36,780 nucleotides of DNA, from the NCBI GenBank assembly GCA_001637315.1, contig LSZA01000036.1, positions 1 to 36,780 on the forward strand. The letters run 5' to 3'. The stretch is from Phormidium willei BDU 130791 (GTDB taxonomy: Bacteria; Cyanobacteriota; Cyanobacteriia; Cyanobacteriales; Geitlerinemataceae). The notes under the pieces are model-generated. The model saw only the letters and a program-made list of their open reading frames with translations. It did not search any database and was not told the DNA's origin. The position numbers and the translations under genes are program-made. Below are positions 1-10,200 of the stretch, piece after piece; the first letter of the stretch is position 1; every line of letters starts with the position of its first letter.

Positions 1-1488
1 AAGTTGGCGGTAGGTGAGGTGTTGGTTGGCGGCAATAACGGCGATGTTGTCCGGGGTTCGCTCGACGTGTTGTTGAATGCGTTGCGGTAGGGTGTCTTGG
101 CTGGGAGGGGTTGGGGAGGGGTTGAATTGTGCTAGGAGTTGTTGCTGTTCGGTGTCTGTCAGCAGGGGGAGGCGGTTGAGGGGTTGGTGAGGCTGTGCAA
201 TGGCAGCGGTGAGGAGGGTTTGATAGTGGTTGGCTAGGCGGTTTAAGGTCGTTTTAGAAATGACGTTGCGATCGCCTTGGAATTGCAGTTGAAGCTGTTG
301 ATTGTATTGAGTAAATGATAAACTGAGGGCAAAGCGATCGCTGCGATCGAGTAATGTCTCTAGGGAAACCGTCAGATTCCCCGAATTCTCCAAAGTTAGG
401 GGAGAAAACCCCTGAAAACGAACCGGGAAATAGCTATTAGACCCCATTTGAGATGGATGAGTTTTAAGGGTTTCACTAAAATATTCCTGCCATTGAGCCG
501 CCAGATCTAAATCCGTTTCAACCTGGTGAACGGCTTGTGCTAAGGATTGATTGAAATCTGGAGTTAGCAGCGGACAATCTCTTGTCAAAGGTCCCCAAAC
601 GTCCTCTAGTTCAGCTTCACTGCGTCCATCTAGGGCAACTCCCATGAGAAAGTGACGGTCACCGCTTAGGCGAGCAATTAAGGCTTGCCAACAGGTGAGG
701 AATAGGGAAGAAATCGAGACATTTAGAGATTCGGAAAGATGGGCGATCGCAACTCTTTCTTGATGCAAAACTTCTACAGTCAAAATCTCCGGTTGCCAGG
801 TCGAAGATTGACCCACCACTAAGCCATAGGGAAGTCGGGAAACGGGGGTTTGTTGCAATGTATCCTGTTGCCAATAGGCAACCCCAGCTTGATAGTCATC
901 ATCGTGGGTTTCTAGGAGTTCGTGATGCCATTCGGAGACTTGTAGATATTGAATAATATCATCATTGTCAACGCTGTTCTCAGGAGTCTCTGGCTGTTGA
1001 TAGTTTGACAGCCAGGTTTGTACCAGTTTTAAAGCTGTTGTGCCATCGGCGTACAATGCCGGAAGTTCCAAGCGTAGCCAATAGGAGTTGTCAGTACGTT
1101 GGATACAATCAACAGCTAAACCGGTCAGGGTTTCTTCTGAATTGGGAACTGAGTTAATTTGAGCGTTTAACTGTTTTTGTTGCTCGTCATGAGACAGATT
1201 TGTCCAATCTGAGGTTTGCCAGTGAATTTGTCCTTGAGATTCAACCACTTGCAATGGTAATGCCATGCCAGGGCGGCGATGAAATTGGGTGCGCAAAATG
1301 TCGTATTTGTCAATAGTTTCTTGAAGTTTTGATTGGAGTCGAGACTGATCTAAGCTGCCTTCAAGACTTAAAATAACTTGTACTCCATAGCCAGGACAAT
1401 GCCGTTGCGACGTCCAGGTTCGAGCTTGTCGGGGTGAAAGACGAAAGCCGGCAAGGGTTGAGGTTTGAGTGGGATGGTTGAGGGACAT
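1..1488 (-). CDS. NRPS, 5' part only: non-canonical C-like (candidate interface) domain followed by start of an adenylation domain
   Basis: The frame is open from ATG 1488 to the window edge (496 codons); the rest lies outside. Residues ~15-440 have the condensation-superfamily fold signature (LSPRQ start, ILRTQF, downstream LLTDTEQQQLL linker). The catalytic HHxxxDG motif is replaced by PALYADG at residues 143-149, so both histidines are lost and peptide-bond catalysis is unlikely. The last residues (ERTPDNIAV, then LTYRQL) are the opening of an A domain, whose specificity cannot be read here. The gene follows, after 44 bases, an NRPS ending in a canonical C domain plus a TauD hydroxylase. 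The condensation role for this module is therefore already supplied upstream. By analogy with the interface domains of beta-hydroxyaspartate siderophore synthetases, I infer that this domain docks the hydroxylase onto the aminoacyl carrier protein of this module. An ordinary but dead C domain is the alternative. Confidence 0.85.
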   Translation of the reverse strand, partial: MSLNHPTQTSTLAGFRLSPRQARTWTSQRHCPGYGVQVILSLEGSLDQSRLQSKLQETIDKYDILRTQFHRRPGMALPLQVVESQGQIHWQTSDWTNLSHDEQQKQLNAQINSVPNSEETLTGLAVDCIQRTDNSYWLRLELPALYADGTTALKLVQTWLSNYQQPETPENSVDNDDIIQYLQVSEWHHELLETHDDDYQAGVAYWQQDTLQQTPVSRLPYGLVVGQSSTWQPEILTVEVLHQERVAIAHLSESLNVSISSLFLTCWQALIARLSGDRHFLMGVALDGRSEAELEDVWGPLTRDCPLLTPDFNQSLAQAVHQVETDLDLAAQWQEYFSETLKTHPSQMGSNSYFPVRFQGFSPLTLENSGNLTVSLETLLDRSDRFALSLSFTQYNQQLQLQFQGDRNVISKTTLNRLANHYQTLLTAAIAQPHQPLNRLPLLTDTEQQQLLAQFNPSPTPPSQDTLPQRIQQHVERTPDNIAVIAANQHLTYRQL

Positions 1489-1532
1489 GGTATTGATTTT
1501 GAGGATAGATTCTTGAGGTCTTAAACTGGGTC

Positions 1533-4500
1533 TTAAACTTGGGCAATAGACTTGTTCGCTGAAGAGGTAAAGGATAGGTCTAAATCTGTCATCATGTCTC
1601 CCATCGTGACGACAATTTTGCGAGAGCCAGAAAAGGGATTGCGACCATGAGCCATGCGCATATTGTCGAGCATCAAAATATCTCCTTTTTTCCAGGAGAA
1701 TTGAATTTTAGCAGCAGTATAGGCGGCGTCTAATGCTGTTAAAACACGGTCATCGAGGGGAGAACCATCACCGTAATAGACATGGCGTGGTAAATAGGCT
1801 TCACCAAATAAAGAGACCAAAGATTGCCGCACGCTTGGTTCTAAATAGGCGATGTGATGTAGCTGAATTTGATTGAAAAGAAGCCAATCTTGGGTTTTTG
1901 GATGTGGGACAATCGCCGGACGAATTTGTCGAGTCCGTAGTCCTCGTTCCGTCCATTCTACATGAATCTGTTGTTGCTGACATTGGGCTTCGACGACTTG
2001 GCGATCGCCAGTTTGAAAAAAGTCCTGCCAACTCACATCTAAGCCATCGGTAAAGTTGCGCACATACATGAGTTTTTTACTCTGTAATTCCTGCCGCAGT
2101 TCGGGACTTAAATTACGGTAAGCCTCTCGACAATCTACAATTGGAGTTTCTCCTCCAGTTGTTGCCGGTTGTAAACAACAAAACCAAATTTTTTGAGGCC
2201 AACGGGGTAGATGGGAACTTTCATTGTGAAAGCGAATGGCTTGTTCGGCGGGATAGGGAGTTGAACCGTAAACTTTACCCCCAACATCTTCTCGGGGTAA
2301 ATCACCGTACTCGGCAAACAGTTGGGGACAAATCGCTTGCGCGACTTGTTCAAACTCTGAGGCAGATGTAACCGAGAAATCCCGGAATAAAATCGCCCCG
2401 GTGTTTTGTAGCTGCGTCTCCAGCCAAGGGCGATTATTTTGCGCCCAATCAGCTAAATCAACGTTGTTCTGTTGCGGTTGAATGACGAGAGGACAGGGGC
2501 AATCTGAGGTTAGTTGTCCAGTTTTAATTAAGGCTTGATTGAGGCTATCAACGGGTTTCGGTTGAACGGCTTTGAATTTTTTGAATTTACTTGTCTTGAG
2601 TTGACTTGTTTTGGCTTTAGTCTGTTTCATGGTTGGTGCAACATTAGAGACTTTTGGCAAAATGTCATCGAGGTGCTGTTGAGGCTGATCGATGAGTGTG
2701 TTGAATAGGTCTGATAAGTCCTTGGAGAAGCGTTGAATCTGCTCGCGAGTTAGGCGATCGCAGCGGTAATTCCACAGTCCCTCTAACCCCGTTTCGGTTT
2801 CGGTGAAAAACAGTGCTACGTCAAACTTGGCTGTGCCATTATCAACCTCTTGAGGGGTTAAGCGTAACCCCGGACAACTTAGGGACGTCGATGGAGTATT
2901 TTGCAGAACAAACAACACCTGAAACAGAGGCGTACTATTCACCGATCGCGTGGGATTTAATGCCTCCACTAACTTGGCAAAGGGTAAGTCTTGATGAGCA
3001 TAAGCCCCCAAGGTCACGCCTCGAATACATTGCGCCAGGTCTTCGATGGTGGGATTTCCCAATAGTCGCAAACGGAGCGGCAAAATATTGACAAAAAAGC
3101 CAATGAGTGGTTCGACTTCCTGATAATTACGATTGGCAATATCTGTGCCAATGACAATGTCCTTTTGTCGAGATTCCCGATAGAGGAGGAGATAAAACCC
3201 CGTCAACAGGGTCATAAACAGAGACAGTCCCCGCTGTTGACTCCATTGCTGGAGCGATCGCAACAGGGATGCCGGCAACTGAAAACTCTCTAAAGCACCC
3301 CGATTGCTAGAGGTGGTTGTCTCTCCCAAGGACAACACCGGCAAGGGAGGCTGAAGTTGTTGCCTCCAATAGTTGAGATGAGACTCCAGTCGTGACTGGC
3401 CGCTGGCGGCGTCCGACGGTCCCTGCAACCAGTGCCGTTGCCAGACCGCAAAATCGGCATATTGAATCGGTAATGGAGGCAAGCTGGGAGACTCTTGACG
3501 AGCAAAGGCCTCGTAACAGTGGGTCATTTCCCGAATCAGAATTCCCAGAGACCAGGCATCGGTAATAATGTGATGCAGACAGACCAACAGTTGCGATCGC
3601 TCGTCCTCCAACCGCAACAGCCGGACGCGCAACAGGGGACCTGTCTCTAAATCAAAGGGGTGTTGGACCAACTCATCTTGCCGCTGCTGAACCCACTGGG
3701 CCTGCTTTTCGGGAGATAGATGACGTAAATCTTCCGTGATGATGGGAACCGTTAGCTGGGGGGCAATCTCTTGTCGGGGATGACCATCGACCATGACAAA
3801 GGTGGTGCGTAGGCTCTCATGGCGAACAATCAGGGTATCTAAACTCCGTTGCAGCGCCTCAACTTGCACGAGTCCCTGCATATCAATGGCTGTGGCAATG
3901 AGGTAACTGCAATCGCCGGGGTTAAGGCGGTCGAGGACCCAAAGCCGTTCCTGAGCGAAGGAGAGAGGTAGTGGCTGTTGGCGATCGCAGCGGCGCAGGG
4001 TTGGCAGGACCGGGGAGGCGGATTCTGTCTTAGACTCGTCAGGGGAGATGGCCGCCGCTAAACGGGCCACCGTCGGCGCATCGAAGAGCAGTCGTAAGGG
4101 CAAATCTTGCTCGAGGCGTTGTCGTAGGCGAGAGATAGCCTGAGTCGCTAGGAGGGAATGACCCCCCAACTCAAAGAAGTTCTCCTCTCGTCCCAACTCC
4201 TCCAGGTTCAACAAATCCTGCCAGACAGTGGCGATTTGACGTTCTAAGTCGGTTTGAGGTGAGACTGTTGTGCTAGCAGAAAGGTCACGGCAGGGTTTTG
4301 GTAAGGCCCGGCGATCGATTTTGCCATTGGGGGTTAAGGGTAATTCATCTAACGCCACGAAAAGGCTGGGAACCATATAGTCCGGTAGCTGGGCCTGGAG
4401 ATGACGGCGCAGCTTGGAACCTAAGTCCTCTTGGGAAAGGTCACCGACAATGTAGGCCACTAAACGGCGCTGTCCTGGCTCATCCTCTCGCGCTATAACA

Positions 4501-7127
4501 ACGGCATTATTGACCTGGGGATGCGATCGCAGTTGGCTTTCAATCTCTCCTAACTCAATGCGATATCCCCGCAGTTTCACTTGATGGTCTAGGCGACCTA
4601 AATGCTCTAACACCCCATCCTCGCGATAGCGGACTAAATCCCCCGTGCGATAGAGACGACCCCAAGCTAAGTCCAGAAACCGCTCTCGGGTCAACTCCGG
4701 TCGTCGCCAATACTCTCGCGCTAACCCTGCGCCGCCGAGATATAGTTCACCGGGAACGCCGATAGGGACGGGTTGCTGATTGATGTCCAAGACATAGACT
4801 TGGGTGTTGTGGATAGGACGACCGATGGGAATGGTCTCGTCAATGGCTTGTACCCGGTGAAGTGTTGACCAAATGGTGGTTTCGGTGGGGCCATAGAGAT
4901 TCCAAAGGGCCTCGCCTTTGCCTACCAGTTGCGCCGCTAAATCCCGTGAGAGCGCTTCTCCGCCGCAGAGGAGCATTAATCCCTCCTTTCCAGACCAACC
5001 GGCGCTTAACAACATTTGCCAAGTGGCAGGGGTAGCTTGCATGACGGTGACTTGACTCTGGTTAAGTGCCTGAGCCAGTTGTGAGCCATCACGACTGAGG
5101 CAGTCGGGGAGAATTTGCACCTGAGCGCCGACAGTCAGGGGTAGGAATAGTTCTAAGACAGCGATGTCGAAGGAGAGAGTGGTGATGGCTAGGAGGCGAT
5201 CGCTCTCGCTGAGCCGTAAGTGAGCCTGGAGGGACTGGAGGAAGTTGGCCACGGACCGCTGTTCAATGGCCACTCCTTTGGGTTGTCCCGTGGACCCGGA
5301 GGTGTAAATCAGATAAGCCAAAGCCTCTGGGGTGGGAGTTTGGCTGAATGTCCCCGTTGCTGTCTCAAGGTTGATCCCATCGAGGTCTACAACGGGAATG
5401 TCGGGCAATTGTGGCAATTGGGAACGGACTTGAGATTCAGTGAGGACTAAGGCCGGTTGGCTGTCTTGGAGGATGAAGGTTAACCGGTCTTGGGGATAGT
5501 TGGGGTCTAGGGGAATATAGGCGGCACCCGTTTTGAGGATGGCCAGAAGAGCGATGAGTAGTTGTGGCGATCGCCGCAGCGCCACGGCCACCCGCATCTC
5601 GGGTCTAATCCCCAACTGGTGTAACTGTTGTCCCAGGCGTTCCGCGTCCTCGTTGAGTTGCCGATAGGTGAGTTGTTGGTCTTCAAACAAGACGGCTACA
5701 GCTTCAGGAGTGCGCTGGACTTGGTCTTCCACCAATCCCACCAGGGTCGATTCTGGAAAAGACGTCTGGGTTTGATTCCACTCTTGCAAGAGTTGCTGTT
5801 GTTCCTCCTGGGATAGCATCTCCAACTCACCCAAACGGGGATTGTCCCGTTCCAACATTTGCGACAACAGGGTCTCAACTTGGGTGGCTAAACGAGCCAT
5901 CGCCTCGTCTCCAAACTGACTGCGATCGTAGATAAACTTGAGGGTCAGGCGATCGCCCGGTTCGGCGACAATCATCAGTGGATAATTGGTTTGTTCAATG
6001 GCCTGGATCGGACGGATGCTCATATCCGCGTCCTCTGAACGCAGGGCCACCGGGTAGTTTTCCACCACCAGAAGACTGTCAAATAAGGGGGTATTGGCGT
6101 CGAAATTGCTCCAATCTTGAATCTGGGTCAGGGGAGTGTAATCATACTGACGCGCTTCGGCCTGTTGCCGTTGCAGTGCTTGTAGCCAAGGAATCAGAGG
6201 CTGTTCTGGAGTGACCCGACAGCGCACTGGGAGAGTATTGATGAGCAGTCCCAAGATAGTCTCAGACCCCGGTAACTGAGGCGATCGCCCGGACACAGTC
6301 GTGCCAAACACCACCTCAGATACACCGCTATAGCGAGCCAAGAGCAGCGCCCAAAGCCCCTGAAGACAGGTGTTCACGGTGAGACCCTGTTGTCGGGCAA
6401 ATTGGCGGTATTGCTCGCTTTTTGCGGCGCTGAGCGATCGCGTCTCCTGGCCATGACTGAGGCCATCGCGCCACCCCGCCGGCCCCAAGCGTAGGGGAGT
6501 TGGCGCTGTGATTCCCTGTAGGTAGGCTTGCCAAAATCCCTGGGCCGCCCGAGTATCCTGCCGCTGTAACCAGTCGATATAGTCGCGATAGGGTCGCACC
6601 GGGGCCAACGATGGCGTCCTCCCCTGACAACGTCCCTGATACTGTTGCCAAACCTCCTGGAGTAGCCGTGACGCAGACCAACCATCCAGGAGAAGATGAT
6701 GATGGGTCCAGACTAAATAATCCTCATTGGGTCCCAGATGCAACCGCGTCAAGCGCATTAGGGGCGCTTTCGAGAGGACAAATCCCCGACGGCGATCGCC
6801 CTCAAGCCACTGCACCAGCGCCACTGACCGCTCCTGGGGATCTAAGGCCTGCCAATCCTCTTGCTGTAGACGCAGCCGCGCTTGACGGCCCACGACTTGC
6901 AAGGGGTGGTCTAGGTTATCCCAGACAAAGGCGGTTCTGAGAATCCCATGGCGATCGACGCTGGCTTGCCAAGCTTCTTCTAGGACCTCCCAGTCCAACT
7001 GTCCCTGAATCTCCAAAGCTAATTGTTCGACATACACGCCTGATTCGGGTGCATAGAGGCTATGAAAGAGGAGTCCTTGTTGCAGGGGAGACAGGGGATA
7101 GATGTCTTCGATGGTGGGGTGGTTCAT
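1533..7127 (-). CDS. NRPS C-A-PCP-C with C-terminal SyrP/TauD-type beta-hydroxylase
   Basis: 1864 aa from ATG 7127; an in-frame GTG at 7133 would add two residues, and neither has a clear Shine-Dalgarno. Domains: C (~5-440; HHLLLDG at 143-149, YPLSPLQQG opening typical of C domains that follow an epimerase); A (~465-950; pocket residues read D-I-L-Q-L-G-L-I-W, the textbook Gly code); PCP (GGHSL, Ser991); second C (~1070-1500; HHIITDA, His1185/His1186/Asp1190); then, after a Lys/Pro linker, a TauD/SyrP domain (~1555-1845). The hydroxylase keeps the Fe(II) triad His1634-x-Glu1636 and His1827, plus the 2-oxoglutarate Arg1836. Since the A domain here reads Gly, the hydroxylase probably acts on the amino acid of the next module, encoded by the downstream NRPS. 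SyrP-like fused domains in siderophore NRPSs hydroxylate Asp at the beta carbon; that assignment is by family, not proven here. Confidence 0.92.
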   Translation of the reverse strand: MNHPTIEDIYPLSPLQQGLLFHSLYAPESGVYVEQLALEIQGQLDWEVLEEAWQASVDRHGILRTAFVWDNLDHPLQVVGRQARLRLQQEDWQALDPQERSVALVQWLEGDRRRGFVLSKAPLMRLTRLHLGPNEDYLVWTHHHLLLDGWSASRLLQEVWQQYQGRCQGRTPSLAPVRPYRDYIDWLQRQDTRAAQGFWQAYLQGITAPTPLRLGPAGWRDGLSHGQETRSLSAAKSEQYRQFARQQGLTVNTCLQGLWALLLARYSGVSEVVFGTTVSGRSPQLPGSETILGLLINTLPVRCRVTPEQPLIPWLQALQRQQAEARQYDYTPLTQIQDWSNFDANTPLFDSLLVVENYPVALRSEDADMSIRPIQAIEQTNYPLMIVAEPGDRLTLKFIYDRSQFGDEAMARLATQVETLLSQMLERDNPRLGELEMLSQEEQQQLLQEWNQTQTSFPESTLVGLVEDQVQRTPEAVAVLFEDQQLTYRQLNEDAERLGQQLHQLGIRPEMRVAVALRRSPQLLIALLAILKTGAAYIPLDPNYPQDRLTFILQDSQPALVLTESQVRSQLPQLPDIPVVDLDGINLETATGTFSQTPTPEALAYLIYTSGSTGQPKGVAIEQRSVANFLQSLQAHLRLSESDRLLAITTLSFDIAVLELFLPLTVGAQVQILPDCLSRDGSQLAQALNQSQVTVMQATPATWQMLLSAGWSGKEGLMLLCGGEALSRDLAAQLVGKGEALWNLYGPTETTIWSTLHRVQAIDETIPIGRPIHNTQVYVLDINQQPVPIGVPGELYLGGAGLAREYWRRPELTRERFLDLAWGRLYRTGDLVRYREDGVLEHLGRLDHQVKLRGYRIELGEIESQLRSHPQVNNAVVIAREDEPGQRRLVAYIVGDLSQEDLGSKLRRHLQAQLPDYMVPSLFVALDELPLTPNGKIDRRALPKPCRDLSASTTVSPQTDLERQIATVWQDLLNLEELGREENFFELGGHSLLATQAISRLRQRLEQDLPLRLLFDAPTVARLAAAISPDESKTESASPVLPTLRRCDRQQPLPLSFAQERLWVLDRLNPGDCSYLIATAIDMQGLVQVEALQRSLDTLIVRHESLRTTFVMVDGHPRQEIAPQLTVPIITEDLRHLSPEKQAQWVQQRQDELVQHPFDLETGPLLRVRLLRLEDERSQLLVCLHHIITDAWSLGILIREMTHCYEAFARQESPSLPPLPIQYADFAVWQRHWLQGPSDAASGQSRLESHLNYWRQQLQPPLPVLSLGETTTSSNRGALESFQLPASLLRSLQQWSQQRGLSLFMTLLTGFYLLLYRESRQKDIVIGTDIANRNYQEVEPLIGFFVNILPLRLRLLGNPTIEDLAQCIRGVTLGAYAHQDLPFAKLVEALNPTRSVNSTPLFQVLFVLQNTPSTSLSCPGLRLTPQEVDNGTAKFDVALFFTETETGLEGLWNYRCDRLTREQIQRFSKDLSDLFNTLIDQPQQHLDDILPKVSNVAPTMKQTKAKTSQLKTSKFKKFKAVQPKPVDSLNQALIKTGQLTSDCPCPLVIQPQQNNVDLADWAQNNRPWLETQLQNTGAILFRDFSVTSASEFEQVAQAICPQLFAEYGDLPREDVGGKVYGSTPYPAEQAIRFHNESSHLPRWPQKIWFCCLQPATTGGETPIVDCREAYRNLSPELRQELQSKKLMYVRNFTDGLDVSWQDFFQTGDRQVVEAQCQQQQIHVEWTERGLRTRQIRPAIVPHPKTQDWLLFNQIQLHHIAYLEPSVRQSLVSLFGEAYLPRHVYYGDGSPLDDRVLTALDAAYTAAKIQFSWKKGDILMLDNMRMAHGRNPFSGSRKIVVTMGDMMTDLDLSFTSSANKSIAQV
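4320..5800 (-). repeat. Duplicated Gly-adenylation domain, copy 1
   Basis: This ~1.5 kb stretch is nearly identical at nucleotide level to 12270-13750 in a neighbouring NRPS gene of the same operon, with long identical runs (for example around 4366-4560 and 12326-12520). Similarity begins just before the QQQLLQEWNQ linker and ends at the A10 motif (PNGK-DRRALP); the flanking C and PCP domains diverge. An internal island (5300-5420 versus 13280-13400, the linker before the YTSGSTG core) differs. This indicates recent duplication or gene conversion of an A-domain cassette. Confidence 0.75.
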
Positions 7128-7218
7128 GATCACGGGTGAGGAATAGGGAACAGGCGGGGAACTCTTTCTTAATTCAGAGTGTCAATAGGGCAATTTTTGA
7201 TTGTTAAACCCATTAAGT

Positions 7219-10200
7219 TCAACTATCAAATTCAACGGTGGCAAGGATGGTCTTGAAATCTTCAGAATTGAGGGTTTTGGAGTCAAATCCAAATTGGTTT
7301 GAGGTGGGATTCTCCTCGGGTGGTTTCGTCTGATATAAATTGCGGCGTTGGTCATTCAAGTAATGGCGCAATCGTTGTAGATAGCGATCGCAAAACTTGC
7401 TCATGGGAAATGACACTAAAGCGGTGCTATAGGTCCAGGTCAGATGTAACTGTCCCCCGGTGATGAAACTGTTGATTTCTAAGGCATGACTGGGAGGATT
7501 CTCAGGACTAACACTGGTTCCCGCTTGGTCTGCGGCTAACTGCCAACGTCCCGGCTGTTCTTCGAATTGTCCCAGGTAGTTAAAGAGCAGGTTAGGCTGA
7601 ATGTGTTGCTGGATTTTATCAGCCAGAGAGGGGGGAGCCAGTTGACGGAGTAATCCATAATCAACGGCTGAGCTTGAACGCTCTTGAAGTTGCGCTTTGA
7701 CGGCTTCAATGGCGGTCTCGATGGTGAGATGTTCGAGATGGAACTCAACGGGATAAATTGCCGTAAACCAACCTACGGTTCTGGAGATATTTAGGTCAGA
7801 ATTTTTTGGATTGCGTCCATGATGTTCGAGATCCAGGCAACAATGGTTAGCCTCGGTCTCGTCTTGGATTGTCAACAGTAACACCGCCAACAAACTTTCT
7901 TGAATATGAATTTGGCGATAGTGCTGAATGTTTTGCAAGACTTGAGTTTCTCTGGGACTAAGTTCGGTTTTTAGCTGGCGAACTGTTGCCAGATACTGAG
8001 ATTGCTCTCTCGGCAAAAAAGTATTTTGTTGAGTGGGACTATTTCGAGCAAGACTATGAGGATACCACTGTTGATAGAGTGTTTCAAGGGGTAAGGATGA
8101 CCCGTAATTTTGTAAGTGCATTGACCATTGTTGAAATGAATTTGTTTTTGGCGGCAAGATGTCTGAGGATGCGGCATCTGTGTCTTGACAAAGACGATCT
8201 AAGTCTTCGAGTAAAATGCGCCAGGAGACACCATCGACAAGGAGATGATGAATGACAATTAAGAGTTGATCGGACTGCTGCGTTCCAAATTGGAAATAGG
8301 CAACTTGTAGCAAGGGTCCTTGCTGCACCTTGAGACTCGCTTGCAGGCGATCGCTATGATTATCACGGGCAATGGTTTGGTCCTCTAGGGATAGGTGAGA
8401 TAAGTCAATAGCCTGGATGGTTACCTCAACCGACTCTGGAGGAAGAATCTCTTGACACCAGCCTTTTTCCGTCGGCAGAAACCGCGATCGCAAAACATCA
8501 TGATGAACAAGGATCTCGTTGATGGCTCGCTGAAGTTGGGCTAAGGGAAGCGGCTCATTTAAGTCTAAGAGAACCGCTTGATTCCAATGGTCGGGCTTAG
8601 GAAAGTTTTGCTCAAAAAACCAATATTGAATGGGAGTTAAGGGAACTCGTCCAGTTACTGCATCTTGTTCGGCTATTTCTGTGATTGTGGTTCCAGCAAC
8701 GGCGGCCAATTCGGCAATAGTTTGGTGTTCAAACAATTGCTTTGGGGTTAATTGTAAGCCCAATTGATTAGCTTTTGCAACGACTTGCAAACTGAGAATC
8801 GAATCTCCTCCGAGGGCAAAGAAGTTATCATCAATGCCTACATAATCGAGCGCCAACACCTCACACCAAATTTGTGCTAATACCTCCTGCGATCGCGTTT
8901 GGGGAGACCGTTGTTCAGTCTTAGCGGTGGCAGGAGGAGGTGCGGGGAGCGATCGCCGATCGACCTTACCGTTCGCCGTCAAGGGTAATTCAGCTAAGGG
9001 GACAATGACCCCAGGCAACATATAATCAGGCAACTGTTGCGCCAAAAACTCCTGTAACTTGGCGATCGCATCCCCTTCTGGATCATCCTTAAACACCACA
9101 TAGGCCACCAAGCGTTTCAACGAGCCAGGATCATCTTGTAACAACACCAGCGCCCGTTGCACCGCCTCATGTTGCACCAGAACCGCCTCAATCTCTCCCA
9201 ACTCAATGCGATACCCTCGTAGCTTCACCTGATGGTCCAGACGACCGAGAAACTCCAGATTGCCATCGGGACGATAGCGGACGCGATCGCCGGTGCGATA
9301 GAAGCGCAGCGATGGGTCTGACTCTAAGCGGACAAACCGTTCTGCGGTCAGTTGCGGTCGATTGAGATAGCCCTGGGCCACACTGACACCGCCAATATAG
9401 AGTTCTCCGGGAATGCCGATGGGAACCGGCTGTTGCTGGGCATCGAGAACCCGAATCTGAACATTCGGCAGGGGACGACCAATGGGAACCGGTGTTTGGG
9501 GAGTTAGGTTAGAAATTTGGTTCAACTCACAGGTCGTCGCCACTACGGTGATTTCCGTCGGGCCATAGCCATTAACCAATCGCACCTCAGGTGCCAAGGC
9601 CTGCCAGGCCATGACATAGTCCGGTAACAGGGCCTCCCCACCAACAGTGACGAAGCGTAGGGTTGAGGGCAACATCAGACCGTCATCACGCAATTGAACC
9701 ACCAGTTGTTGCCAAAAGGCGGTGGGTAAATCCAAAATCGTAATGCGATCGCGCTGACAGCAACTGAGAAACTCGGCAATACTCTCTCGTTGGATACCAG
9801 GGCGCAAGACCAAGGTTGCCCCCCGGACTAAAGTCATGAAAACCTCCTCGACGGCGGTATCGAAACCGAGGGCCGCAAATTGGAAAAGGCGATCGCTCGG
9901 CTGCACGTCATAGACCTCGGCAATCGAGAGAATAAAGTGAACTAAGGCACGATGGTCAATCATGACCCCTTTCGGTCGTCCTGTGGACCCAGAGGTATAA
10001 ATCACATAGGCCAAATGATGCGATGGCGGATACTGGGGCAGATTTTCCCCAGATTGAGTTTGAATGTCGGGCCAAACCCTTGCCAAATCCAGATGGGGAA
10101 TCTCTCCAACCGCGTCAACCAGAGGATGCCTGTCCGGGGCAATTAAACAGTGAATTTGACTTTCTTCGACGACCATCTGCAAGCGGGCCAGGGGATAGGT

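Noticed and set aside
6328..6685. Overlapping frames of 103-117 codons antisense or out of frame within the NRPS
   Set aside because: They lie wholly inside a conserved C domain; GC-rich coding sequence gives such shadow frames.
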